Assembly (NCBI RefSeq): GCF_010731875.1 | Contig: NZ_AP022595.1 | Coordinates: 3,658,001-3,722,000 of the forward strand | Length of the DNA: 64,000 bases | Reading direction: 5' to 3' | Origin: Mycolicibacterium sarraceniae | Lineage (GTDB): Bacteria > Actinomycetota > Actinomycetes > Mycobacteriales > Mycobacteriaceae | Shown: in pieces, positions 52,806 through 63,437 of the stretch | How the letters are laid out: each line of letters opens with the position of its first letter | How positions within the stretch are numbered: the first letter of the stretch is position 1 | Notes under the pieces: model-generated | Database searches by the model: none | What the model saw: only the letters and a program-made list of their open reading frames with translations | Told to the model about the DNA's origin: nothing | Translations under genes and position numbers: made by a program

Positions 52806-53990
52806 ATGAAGATGTCAGCGCTTCTTTCGCGTAACACCGGTGCACGACCAGGCGTCATGGGCACGGCCCGCGTCGATCGCGATATCGACCGCCTGCTGCG
52901 CCGCGTCGGCCCGGGCGACATCGTCGTCCTCGACATCCTCGATCTGGACCGCATGACCGCTGACGCTTTGGTCGATGCCAACATCGCCGGCGTCGTCAAT
53001 GCCTCCCCGTCGATTTCGGGTCGCTACCCGAACCTCGGCCCGGAGGTGTTGGTGGCCAACAACATCACGCTGATCGACAGCGTCGGTCCGGAAGCCTTCA
53101 AGAAGATCAAGGACGGCGCGAAGGTCCGGCTGCACAACGGCGGCGTGTATGCCGGCGATCGTCGCCTGATTCACGGCGTGGAACGCAGCGACGAAGAGAT
53201 CGCCGATCTGATGCAGGATGCCAAGACCGGGCTCGTCGCGCATCTGGAGGCCTTCGCCGGCAACACCATTGAGTTCATCCGGAGTGAGAGCCCGCTGCTG
53301 ATCGACGGGATCGGCATCCCCGAGATCGATGTCGACGTCTACCGCCGCCACGTCGTGGTGGTGTCCGACGGGCCGGGCGCCGAGGAAGATCTCAAGGCGC
53401 TCAAACCCTTCATCAAGGAGTACCAGCCGGTGTTGGTCGGTGTGGAGGGTGGCGCCGATGTCCTGCAGAAGTGTGGTTACCGGCCGCAGCTGATCGTCGG
53501 CAACCCCGACCAGATGAGCGCCGATGTCCTCAAGAGCGGCGCGCAGGTGGTGCTTCCCGCCGACTCCGACGGTCACGCCAACGGCCTCGAGCGCATTCAG
53601 GACCTGGGCATCGGGGCGATGACGTTCCCGGCCGCGGGTTCGGCCGCCGACCTGGCGCTGCTGCTCGTCGACCACCATGGTGCCGCGCTGATCGTCACCG
53701 CAGGGCATTCGGCCAGCATCGAAGAGTTCTTCGACCGTTCCCGTCAGCAGAGCAATCCGTCGACGTTCCTCACCCGGCTGAAGGTGGGCGAGAAATTGGT
53801 CGACGCGAAAGCTGTTGCCACGCTGTACCGCAACCACATCTCCGGCGGTGCCATCGCGATGCTGATCCTGGCGGTTCTGCTCGCCATCATCGCTGCGCTG
53901 TGGGTGTCGCGGGCCGACACATTCGTCATCGACTGGATCGTGACGTACTGGAACCGTTTCTCGCTGTGGGTGCAGAGCTGGGTGACCTAG
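52806..53990 (+). CDS. steA: Septation protein SteA-like
   Basis: 394 residues. A cytoplasmic domain related to thiamin-pyrophosphokinase folds (about 150-340, with VVVVSDGPGAEEDLK and QLIVGNPDQMSAD) is followed by one membrane helix near the end (about 347-366) and a short outer tail. In Corynebacterium SteA works with SteB to support cell separation by RipA-type peptidoglycan hydrolases. In M. tuberculosis the gene (Rv1697) precedes mctB as here, with a gap of 25 bp. Confidence 0.85.
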   Translation: MKMSALLSRNTGARPGVMGTARVDRDIDRLLRRVGPGDIVVLDILDLDRMTADALVDANIAGVVNASPSISGRYPNLGPEVLVANNITLIDSVGPEAFKKIKDGAKVRLHNGGVYAGDRRLIHGVERSDEEIADLMQDAKTGLVAHLEAFAGNTIEFIRSESPLLIDGIGIPEIDVDVYRRHVVVVSDGPGAEEDLKALKPFIKEYQPVLVGVEGGADVLQKCGYRPQLIVGNPDQMSADVLKSGAQVVLPADSDGHANGLERIQDLGIGAMTFPAAGSAADLALLLVDHHGAALIVTAGHSASIEEFFDRSRQQSNPSTFLTRLKVGEKLVDAKAVATLYRNHISGGAIAMLILAVLLAIIAALWVSRADTFVIDWIVTYWNRFSLWVQSWVT

Positions 53991-54015
53991 GCGTAGGGCA
54001 GAAAGGCTCATCGCT

Positions 54016-54957
54016 GTGATTTCGCTACGCCAACATGCCATTTCGCTGGCCGCTGTGTTCCTTGCGCTGGCTGTCGGGGTGTTCTTGGGCTCCGGGGTGC
54101 TCTCGGATACGTTGCTGTCCGGGCTGCGCTCCGAGAAGCAGGATCTGAACAAACAGATCACCACGCTTACCGATCAGCGCAACGCGGTGAACGTAAAGCT
54201 CGGTGCTGCCAATGATTTCGACACTCAGATGTCGAGCCGGATGGTGCGCGACGCACTGTCCGGGAAGTCGGTGGTGCTGATCCGCACACCGGACGCCGAC
54301 AACGACGACGTGGCGGCGATGAGCCGGATCGTCGGGCAGGCCGGGGGCATCGTCACCGGGACGATCGCACTGACGAGGGAGTTCGTCGACGCGAACTCGG
54401 CGGAGAAGTTGCGTTCGGTGGTCAACTCCTCGATCGTGCCGGCCGGGGCGCAGCTGAGCACCGCGATGGTCGACCAGGGATCCCAAGCCGGTGATCTGCT
54501 CGGCATCGCGCTGCTGATCAACCGCAAACCCGAAATCAGCCCCGCCGACGACATCCAGCGCGACACCGTGCTGGCGGCGTTGCGCGACACCGGCTTCCTG
54601 ACCTATCAGGGCGATCACCTCGGCGCGGCCAACACCGCCGTCGTCGTCACCGGGGGAGCGCTCGGCGATGACGCCGGCAATCAGGGGTCGACGGTCGCAC
54701 GCTTTGCCGCTGCGATGGCCCCGCACGGGGCGGGCCTCGTGCTGGCCGGCCGGGACGGATCCGCCGGCGGTACCGCGGCCGTCGCCGTCACCCGGGCCGA
54801 CGCGGGCATGTCCGCCGATGTGACCACCGTCGACGACATCAGCGTCGAGTCCGGTCGCATCACCACGGTGCTGGCCCTGCAGAACCTGATCAACGGTGCA
54901 TCGAACGGGAAGTTCGGCACCGGACCGGGCGCATCGTCGATCACCGTTCCGCAGTAG
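54016..54957 (+). CDS. mctB: MctB/SteB-like envelope protein
   Basis: 313 residues. One N-terminal membrane helix (SLAAVFLALAVGVFLGSGVL, about 9-29), a coiled coil (LRSEKQDLNKQITTLTDQRN, 35-56), and a periplasmic DUF3186 domain. Rv1698 (MctB) is linked to copper tolerance in M. tuberculosis; the corynebacterial equivalent SteB binds SteA and helps cell separation. The pairing with steA supports the latter complex. Both views are from homologues. Confidence 0.85.
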   Translation: MISLRQHAISLAAVFLALAVGVFLGSGVLSDTLLSGLRSEKQDLNKQITTLTDQRNAVNVKLGAANDFDTQMSSRMVRDALSGKSVVLIRTPDADNDDVAAMSRIVGQAGGIVTGTIALTREFVDANSAEKLRSVVNSSIVPAGAQLSTAMVDQGSQAGDLLGIALLINRKPEISPADDIQRDTVLAALRDTGFLTYQGDHLGAANTAVVVTGGALGDDAGNQGSTVARFAAAMAPHGAGLVLAGRDGSAGGTAAVAVTRADAGMSADVTTVDDISVESGRITTVLALQNLINGASNGKFGTGPGASSITVPQ

Positions 54958-55024
54958 GGCTCAGGGCGGCGAAGCGTTCAGAGTCGATAAGCGGACGGCT
55001 GACTTCCAGGCAGACCGGGTCGAA

Positions 55025-55831
55025 TCAGTGATCATGGGTTTGCTCTCTGGACAGCGAGTCGAGGGCAGCGAGCTGCAATTGCGTTGCGAGGGAACGCATA
55101 CCGTCGATGTTGCGGGGTCGCAGCCGTTCCAGGGCGCCGAAGGCTAGATGGTCGGCGATCATCATTCGGCGCACTTGGAGCTCGGGCAGTTCGCCGGTAA
55201 GTGGTTCTTCCGGCAGGCCTTCGACGAGCGCAAAGGTAGCGGCGACGGTGAGCGGGCCCACCGCGAGCGGCATCGAGCGCGGATCACCAAGGCCCAGGAG
55301 ATCGGCCGCGCCCGATCGGGCAGCAGGGCTTGCATCTAACAGACAGTGGATAGCCCCATCGACCGAACAGCACACTCGCTTCAGCATCGTGGTCCACTGC
55401 GCCGTGGAGACGGAGGCCAGCACCGCCGCGGCTAGCCCTACCGGTCCCCCGCAGGGTGCGCGAGCTCCGACGGCCGCGCACAAGAACGCCGAGGTCGTAA
55501 TGGTCATATACGCCATCGCCGCCCGGGCACCGCGACTGTGGATGCACGGGCCGAGCCGGGCCAGCAGGGCGATGCTGCCCAGCGCGGGGGCCAGCAGGCG
55601 TTGCAGAATCGCCCGGGTCAGTTCCTCGCGGTCGCGGGCGCCGTACGGCACCAGGTTGCCGTCTCGCAAGTCCTTGGCCAACTGGGCAGTGACGCCGACG
55701 CACCCGGCCAGCTCGGTGAAATCGGCCTCGGCGCAGGCATCTTCGGCGACCAGTGAACATACGTGGAACATCACCCGGCCGAGCACGCCCTCGCCGTAGT
55801 CGGTCCGCGGCAGCGGGCAATCCAGGTTTAG
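55025..55831 (-). pseudogene. Unknown gene cut by the IS element
   Basis: The frame reads from NLDCPLPRTDYGEGVLGRVM (at the IS edge, about 55825) through VGVTAQLAKDLRDGN to a stop at 55025, about 268 residues. The start region is missing because the IS element sits there. Removing the element and one TTAG copy makes the frame continue upstream, to a possible GTG at 57541. The VGVTAQLAKDLRDGN segment faintly resembles the second aspartate region of squalene/phytoene synthases, but lengths do not fit and I do not assign it. It is mostly hydrophobic to neutral, with no clear signal peptide. Confidence 0.55.
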
Positions 55832-55845
55832 CCTCGATCCACCGA
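55832..55845. repeat. IS terminal inverted repeat, low-coordinate end
   Basis: CCTCGATCCACCGA, the exact reverse complement of 57475-57488 at the other end. The preceding TTAG is the presumed target duplication. Confidence 0.75.
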
Positions 55846-55964
55846 TGTTCGTTGGTAGTGGTGGTGGGGTTGAGTTTTGATCGTGGTTGCTGTTGCCGGC
55901 AGGGGGTATCTGCTGGTCTGCCCAGCTTTTCCTGTGTTGTTCGGTCGGGCCTTTCGGCGGGTGG

Positions 55965-57368
55965 TCAAAAGGTCGTGGTGGCTGGCGGGCTGTGGCCGAT
56001 GGTGTTGCGCCACAGGGTGAGCCAGTGATCGACCCAGGGCCAGTGGGCTGGTAGGTGCAGGATGGGTCGGCGTTGCGGCCGTGCCAGTCGGGCCGCGATG
56101 TTGATGATCTTGCGGCGCAGCGTCGATCCGCGTGCCCGGGTGTGGCGTTCTCCGGCGAGGACGCCGGCGGCGCGGAGCAGGTTGTGGGCGATCGCCGCGC
56201 ACAGCACCCAGGCGGAGTTCGCGCCGAAGCGTCCCGAGGGGATGTGAGCCAGCGGTCCGTCGATCAGGTCGGCGAACACGGTTTCGATGATGGCGTGGTG
56301 GCGGTGGGTGATGTCGGCGTCGGCGATGGGTAGGTCGGTGTTGGTGAAGAACGGGTGATACCGCCACACCGGGAACAGGGCGTCACGGTAGCGGGCGTCT
56401 TTGACGCGGCGCACGACCAGTCGGGCCGTGATCCGGTCGGGGGTGGATGCGAAGGCGGTGTAGGGGATTTCGGCGACTTCGGCATCGGAGATCCAGCCGC
56501 CGGTATCGGGGTCGCGGACCGCACCGGGATAGGACACGGGGGTCCACGAGGTCTCCTCGATCGCGTTGATCGCGCGGTCCACAGCGGGGTTGCGTGTCAT
56601 CACCAGCGAGAACTGAGCGCCCGCGCGTAGGCAGGTCTGCACCACTGCGCGGTTGCCGTAGGCCGAGTCGCCGCGGACCAGAATTGGGCCGCTGGCTCCG
56701 GCGGCGCGGGCGGTGCCGATGGCCTGGGCGACCATCCGCCCGGCGCCCTTGGCCGAACTGGTCCGCCCGGCGCGGAGCCGCATCCCGGCGATCACCGGCA
56801 CCGAGCCCGCGGTGCTGATCGTGGTCGCCAGCGGGGACAGTCCCTTGCGCAGGATCTGCGTGCCGGCGATCTTGGTATGGCCTTAGGAGGTGCCTTGTTT
56901 GGCGTGTCCGTAGACCGGTCGTAGTAGCGAATGGATGTCGATGAACACCCGCTCATCGGCGGCGGGGAGCAGATCAACCCGGGAATACAACGCGACCAGG
57001 TGCTCGCGCAGCACCGACTCCAACTGGCGGGCATGACCGAAGGTGAACTCTCGCAACAGTGTTCCCACCGTCGAGGGTGCGTACACGCCGTCGAAGAGTG
57101 TCGTCATCCCGCCGCTGCGCAGCACGTCGATGTCATCGATGCAGTCCGCACCGGCGAGCATCCCTGCGATCACGGTGGCCAGCTTCGGCGCCGGGTTCGC
57201 CGACCCGGACTTGATCCGCGGCGTCGTGATCTGGACCTTCTCCTCGAGCAAGGTGAGCAGCCCGGTCTGCTGGGCCAATCTCATCACCGGGACCAGCCCA
57301 GCAGACGACACGAGATTGCCGTCGTCGAACACTGCTGACTCAGCGGAGAACTCATGCGAAACCTGCAC
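55965..57368 (-). pseudogene. IS1380-family transposase with in-frame stop
   Basis: From a GTG at 57368 the frame encodes about 467 residues, but a TAA at 56883-56885 divides it. Upstream: FDDGNLVSSAGLVPVMRLAQ, IAGMLAGADCIDDIDVLRSG, VFIDIHSLLRPVYGHAKQGT. Downstream in the same frame: GHTKIAGTQILRKGLSPLAT, ILVRGDSAYGN, HHAIIETVFADL, DDE-type catalytic blocks in order. The stop replaces the residue (probably Tyr) between GTS and GHTK. No frameshift is needed. A single base change would restore it, so inactivation looks recent, though readthrough cannot be excluded. Confidence 0.8.
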
Positions 57369-57474
57369 CGGAAGTGCCTTTCTGAACTGGCCCGATTGAT
57401 GCCTCAAGAACACCAATCATCCCAGCTCAGAGGGCACTTTCTTCATTCCGACACCCCGCAGACAACCAGGTCAG

Positions 57475-57489
57475 TCGGTGGATCGAGGC
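57475..57489. repeat. IS terminal inverted repeat, high-coordinate end
   Basis: TCGGTGGATCGAGGC, pairing with the repeat at 55832-55845 except for one extra outer base. Followed by TTAG. Confidence 0.75.
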
Positions 57490-57559
57490 TTAGTCGCGGT
57501 CTTGGGGCGGTCAGGGGTGACCCAGAGGTAACCAAGCCCACTGGCGTGTTAGCGCCGCC

Positions 57560-57581
57560 TTGTCGGTGTCGGTGTTAGGGT
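57560..57581 (+). promoter_or_regulatory. Putative pyrG promoter
   Basis: TAGGGT at 57576-57581 preceded by TGT gives an extended -10. TTGTCGGTG (57560-57568) upstream equals the PafBC half-site but with 7 instead of 8 bp spacing. Predicted transcript start is about 57588, 64 bp before pyrG. No standard -35 is visible. Confidence 0.4.
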
Positions 57582-57612
57582 GAGTTTCCGTGGGTCGGCA
57601 GGCCCCAGCTAG

Positions 57613-60027
<2,415 letters not shown>

Positions 60028-60031
<4 letters not shown>

Positions 60032-60972
60032 CCACCTTCCAAGCAGCGCTGGGCGGGCAGCTGCAGGGCTACCTCGATCACCTCACCATCGAGCGTGGGG
60101 TGGCGACCAACACCATCAGCTCCTACCGGCGTGACCTTCGCCGCTACGTCGAACACCTCACCGTGCGAGGTATCGACGACTTGACCAACGTCACCGAGAA
60201 CGACGTCAGCGACTTCCTGGTGGCGCTGCGCCGGGGTGACCCCGATGCGGGTGCGATGCCGCTGTCGGCGGTTTCGGCCGCCCGCGCCCTGATCGCGGTG
60301 CGCGGGTTTCACCGGTTCGCGGCGGCCGAAGGGATCATCGGCGTCGACGTTGCACGGGCCGTCAAGCCGCCCACGCCCAGCCGTCGGCTACCCAAAAGCT
60401 TGACCCTCGACGAGGTGCTCGCCCTGCTCGACGGTGCGGGCGGGGATAGCCCGTCCGACGGGCCGTTGACCCTGCGCAACCGCGCGATGTTGGAGCTGCT
60501 GTATTCGACCGGCGCCCGGATTTCGGAGGCGGTCGGACTCGACGTGGACGATGTCGACACCGAAGCGCGGTCGGTGCTCTTGCGCGGTAAGGGCGGTAAG
60601 GAACGCCTGGTGCCCGTCGGCCGGCCGGCGATCGCCGCACTGGACGCCTATCTGGTGCGTGGCCGCCCCGAATTGGCGCGCCGAGGGCGGGGGACACCGG
60701 CGATCTTTCTCAACTCCCGTGGCGGCCGGCTGTCGCGCCAGAGCGCCTGGCAGGTGCTGCAGGACTCCGCCGAGCGGGCCGGAATCTCCGCGGCAGTATC
60801 ACCGCACACGCTGCGGCACTCATTCGCCACACATCTGCTCGACGGCGGGGCCGATGTCCGCGTGGTCCAGGAGCTGCTCGGGCATGCGTCGGTCACCACG
60901 ACGCAGATCTACACCCTGGTCACCGTGCACGCGCTGCGCGAGGTCTGGGCCGGCGCACATCCGCGCGCGTGA
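60028..60972 (+). CDS. xerD: Site-specific tyrosine recombinase XerD
   Basis: 314 residues. N-terminal core-binding domain ([20 protein letters not shown]) and catalytic domain with Arg in [12 protein letters not shown], Lys in [23 protein letters not shown] (His-x-x-Arg), [12 protein letters not shown] with the His and the nucleophilic Tyr. It resolves chromosome dimers at dif with XerC. It precedes the parA-scpAB segregation genes. Nothing is missing. Confidence 0.96.
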
Positions 60973-61009
60973 TGTCGCGGGTCTGCCATTCGCGGCGCCG
61001 GCGCACCGT

Positions 61010-61015
61010 TAGACT
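61010..61015 (+). promoter_or_regulatory. -10 element upstream of parA
   Basis: TAGACT, the preferred mycobacterial -10, at 61010-61015. No clear -35. The predicted start site is 61022-61023, on an ATG that opens a 15-codon ORF overlapping the parA start. Confidence 0.5.
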
Positions 61016-61022
61016 TTCGCGG

Positions 61023-61070
61023 ATGTTCGCCACGCCGCCGAATCGCCTGATGACGGGGGGCACGGCGTGA
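61023..61070 (+). CDS. Possible leaderless upstream ORF of parA
   Basis: ATG at 61023 encodes MFATPPNRLMTGGTA and stops at TGA 61068-61070, which overlaps the parA GTG (GTGA). The ATG sits 7 bases after the -10 element, as in leaderless transcripts. A GGGGGG run within it (61055-61060) can also serve as the parA ribosome site. It may couple ribosomes into parA; a functional peptide is doubtful. Confidence 0.35.
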   Translation: MFATPPNRLMTGGTA

Positions 61071-61927
61071 CCGACGAGGCAGACGATTCCGCTATCGGTC
61101 TCACCGGCCGCCCGCCCCGCCACATTCCCGAACCACAGCCGCTGACCTCCCATGGGCCGGCCAAGGTCATCTCGATGTGTAACCAGAAGGGCGGCGTCGG
61201 CAAGACCACCTCCACGATCAACCTGGGGGCGGCCCTGGCCGAGTACGGCCGCCGGGTGCTGCTGGTCGACCTCGACCCGCAGGGCGCATTGTCGGCGGGG
61301 TTGGGCGTGCCGCACTACGAGCTGGCGCACACCGTGCACAACCTGATGATCGAACCGCGCGTGAGCATCGACGAGGTGCTGATCAACACCCGGGTCAAGA
61401 ACCTGGACCTGGTGCCCAGCAATATCGACCTGTCGGCCGCCGAGATCCAGCTGGTCAACGAGGTCGGCCGCGAGCAGACCCTAGCCCGCGCACTGCACCC
61501 CGTCCTGGACCGCTACGACTATGTGTTGATCGACTGCCAGCCGTCGCTGGGCCTGCTCACCGTCAACGCGCTAGCCTGCTCCGACGGGGTGGTCATCCCG
61601 ACCGAGTGCGAGTACTTCTCGCTGCGTGGGCTGGCATTGCTCACCGACACCGTCGACAAGGTGCGTGACCGGCTCAACCCGCGGCTCTCGATCAGCGGGA
61701 TCCTGATCACCCGCTACGACAATCGCACGGTCAACGCTCGCGAGGTGATGGCGCGGGTCCTGGAACGTTTCGGAGATTTGGTGTTCGACACCGTGATCAC
61801 CCGGACCGTGCGCTTCCCTGAGACCAGTGTCGCCGGCGAGCCCATCACTACCTGGGCACCGAAATCTGCTGGCGCACAGGCATATCGATCGCTGGCCTGT
61901 GAGGTCATCGACCGCTTCGGCAAGTGA
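61067..61927 (+). CDS. ParA/Soj-family ATPase
   Basis: 286 residues. Deviant Walker A KGGVGKTT (41-48) with the signature Lys, Walker A' VLLVDLDPQGALSAG, and YVLIDCQPSLGLLTVNAL. It is the ParA-like protein coded beside scpAB (Rv1708 position), separate from the parA of the origin region. Likely roles are chromosome segregation or cell-pole organisation; the partner is unknown and no parB is nearby. Overlaps scpA by 4 bp (GTGA). Confidence 0.93.
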   Translation: MTDEADDSAIGLTGRPPRHIPEPQPLTSHGPAKVISMCNQKGGVGKTTSTINLGAALAEYGRRVLLVDLDPQGALSAGLGVPHYELAHTVHNLMIEPRVSIDEVLINTRVKNLDLVPSNIDLSAAEIQLVNEVGREQTLARALHPVLDRYDYVLIDCQPSLGLLTVNALACSDGVVIPTECEYFSLRGLALLTDTVDKVRDRLNPRLSISGILITRYDNRTVNAREVMARVLERFGDLVFDTVITRTVRFPETSVAGEPITTWAPKSAGAQAYRSLACEVIDRFGK

Positions 61928-62733
61928 CCGAACAGTCGGCGCCCGACAAGGGCTTCCGTGTCAGGTTGACCAATTTCGAGGGTCCGTTCGATCTACTGTT
62001 ACAGCTGATCTTCGCCCACCGCCTCGATGTGACCGAAGTCGCGCTGCACCAGGTGACCGACGAGTTCATCGCCTACACCCGTCAGATCGGGCCCCTGCTC
62101 GAGCTCGACGAGACCACCACGTTTTTGGTGATTGCCGCCACTCTGCTGGACCTCAAGGCAGCCCGGCTGCTGCCCTCCGGTGAGGTGCACGATGAGGAAG
62201 ACCTCGCCCTGCTGGAGGTTCGCGACCTCTTGTTCGCGCGCCTGCTGCAGTACCGCGCGTTCAAGCATGTTGCCGAGATGTTCGCTGAACTGGAAGCCGC
62301 GGCACTGCGCAGCTACCCGCGCGCCGTTTCACTCGAGGACCGCTTTTCCGCGCTCCTTCCCGAGGTCATGCTGGGTGTCGACGCGGCCAGTTTCGCCGAG
62401 ATCGCGGCCGCCGTGTTCACTCCGCGGCCGGTGCCCGTGGTGCGCACCGACCATCTGCACGCGCAGCAGGTATCGGTGCCCGAACAGGCCGAGCTGTTGC
62501 TGGAGTTTCTGTCATCCCGCGGGGTGGGGCAGTGGGCGTCGTTCAAGGAATTGGTGGCCGACTGCGATGAGCCGATCCAGATCGTCGGGCGCTTCCTGGC
62601 GCTGCTCGAACTGTATCGAGCCAGGGCGGTAGCATTTGAGCAGTTAGAACCGCTTGGTGTGCTCCAGGTTTCATGGACCGGAGACCGGCAGGTAGACGAC
62701 GAGCTGGTCAGATCCGAGTGGGAAGAAGAATAG
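61924..62733 (+). CDS. scpA: Segregation and condensation protein A
   Basis: 269 residues, kleisin of the SMC complex. N-terminal FEGPFDLLLQLIFAHRLDVT is the standard kleisin start binding the SMC neck; the C-terminal winged helix (WASFKELVADCDEPIQIVGR, FLALLELYRARAV) binds the SMC head. The gene starts at GTG overlapping parA and is followed 8 bp later by scpB. The smc gene is elsewhere. Confidence 0.95.
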   Translation: MTEQSAPDKGFRVRLTNFEGPFDLLLQLIFAHRLDVTEVALHQVTDEFIAYTRQIGPLLELDETTTFLVIAATLLDLKAARLLPSGEVHDEEDLALLEVRDLLFARLLQYRAFKHVAEMFAELEAAALRSYPRAVSLEDRFSALLPEVMLGVDAASFAEIAAAVFTPRPVPVVRTDHLHAQQVSVPEQAELLLEFLSSRGVGQWASFKELVADCDEPIQIVGRFLALLELYRARAVAFEQLEPLGVLQVSWTGDRQVDDELVRSEWEEE

Positions 62734-62741
62734 AACCAACG

Positions 62742-63437
62742 ATGACCGACGACGCAGCCGAACTATCCGACCCGGATCCGGACGTCGACGTCTCCCACGC
62801 GGATCTGGACGACGACGAACTGGGCCGGGTGCTGGAGGCGCTGCTGCTGGTGGTGGACGCCCCGGTCGGAGCGGAGACGTTGGCGACGGTGATCGAGCAG
62901 CCGGTCTATCGAATCACCGCCAAGCTGGAGGTGATGGCCGGCGATCTGGCGGCCCGCGACAGCGGTATCGATCTGCGCGAAGCCGGCGGCGGCTGGCGGA
63001 TGTACACCCGGGCCCGCCTCGCGCCGTATGTAGAGCGATTGTTGCTGGACGGATCCCGGTCGAAGCTGACCAGGGCGGCGCTCGAGACGCTGGCTGTGGT
63101 GGCCTACCGCCAGCCGGTCACCCGGGCGCGGGTCAGCGCGGTGCGTGGCGTCAACGTCGACGCGGTGATCCGGACGCTGGTGGCGCGCGGGCTGATCACC
63201 GAGGCCGGTGCCGACGAGGACACCGGCGCAACGATGTTCGCGACCACGGAGCTTTTCCTGGAACGGCTCGGGCTCTCGTCGCTGACCGACCTCCCCGATA
63301 TCGCGCCGCTGCTTCCCGATGTCGACGTGATCGATGAAATGAGTGAAAACCTGGACGCCGAACCGCGATTCGCCAAGCTATCCGGTGGCAGCGCCGCCGA
63401 TCCGAATATCTCGTTCGATGTGGATACCGATGCCTGA
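62742..63437 (+). CDS. scpB: Segregation and condensation protein B
   Basis: 231 residues from the ATG at 62742; longer frame into scpA rejected. Acidic start (SDPDPDVDVSHADLDDDELG) then the two winged-helix domains: LGRVLEALLLVVDAPVGAET and LTRAALETLAVVAYRQPVTR, RGVNVDAVIRTLVARGLI. ScpB dimers stabilise ScpA on SMC. Overlaps rluB by 8 bp. Confidence 0.95.
   Translation: MTDDAAELSDPDPDVDVSHADLDDDELGRVLEALLLVVDAPVGAETLATVIEQPVYRITAKLEVMAGDLAARDSGIDLREAGGGWRMYTRARLAPYVERLLLDGSRSKLTRAALETLAVVAYRQPVTRARVSAVRGVNVDAVIRTLVARGLITEAGADEDTGATMFATTELFLERLGLSSLTDLPDIAPLLPDVDVIDEMSENLDAEPRFAKLSGGSAADPNISFDVDTDA

Larger units (their letters stand above)
55832..57489 (-). mobile_element. IS1380-family insertion sequence
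   Basis: About 1.66 kb, bounded by inverted repeats (CCTCGATCCACCGA at 55832-55845; TCGGTGGATCGAGGC at 57475-57489) and flanked by TTAG on each side (55828-55831 and 57490-57493), the 4-bp target duplication expected for this family. It carries one transposase gene with a stop codon. It has split the gene at 55025-55831. Confidence 0.8.

Noticed and set aside
52815..54164. 449-codon minus-strand ORF opposite steA/mctB
   Set aside because: Shadow of codon bias on the opposite strand; spans two real genes and has no family motif.
55025..55831. Assignment of the split gene as phytoene/squalene synthase
   Set aside because: Only one short segment fits and the aspartate region would lie too close to the N-terminus; left unassigned.
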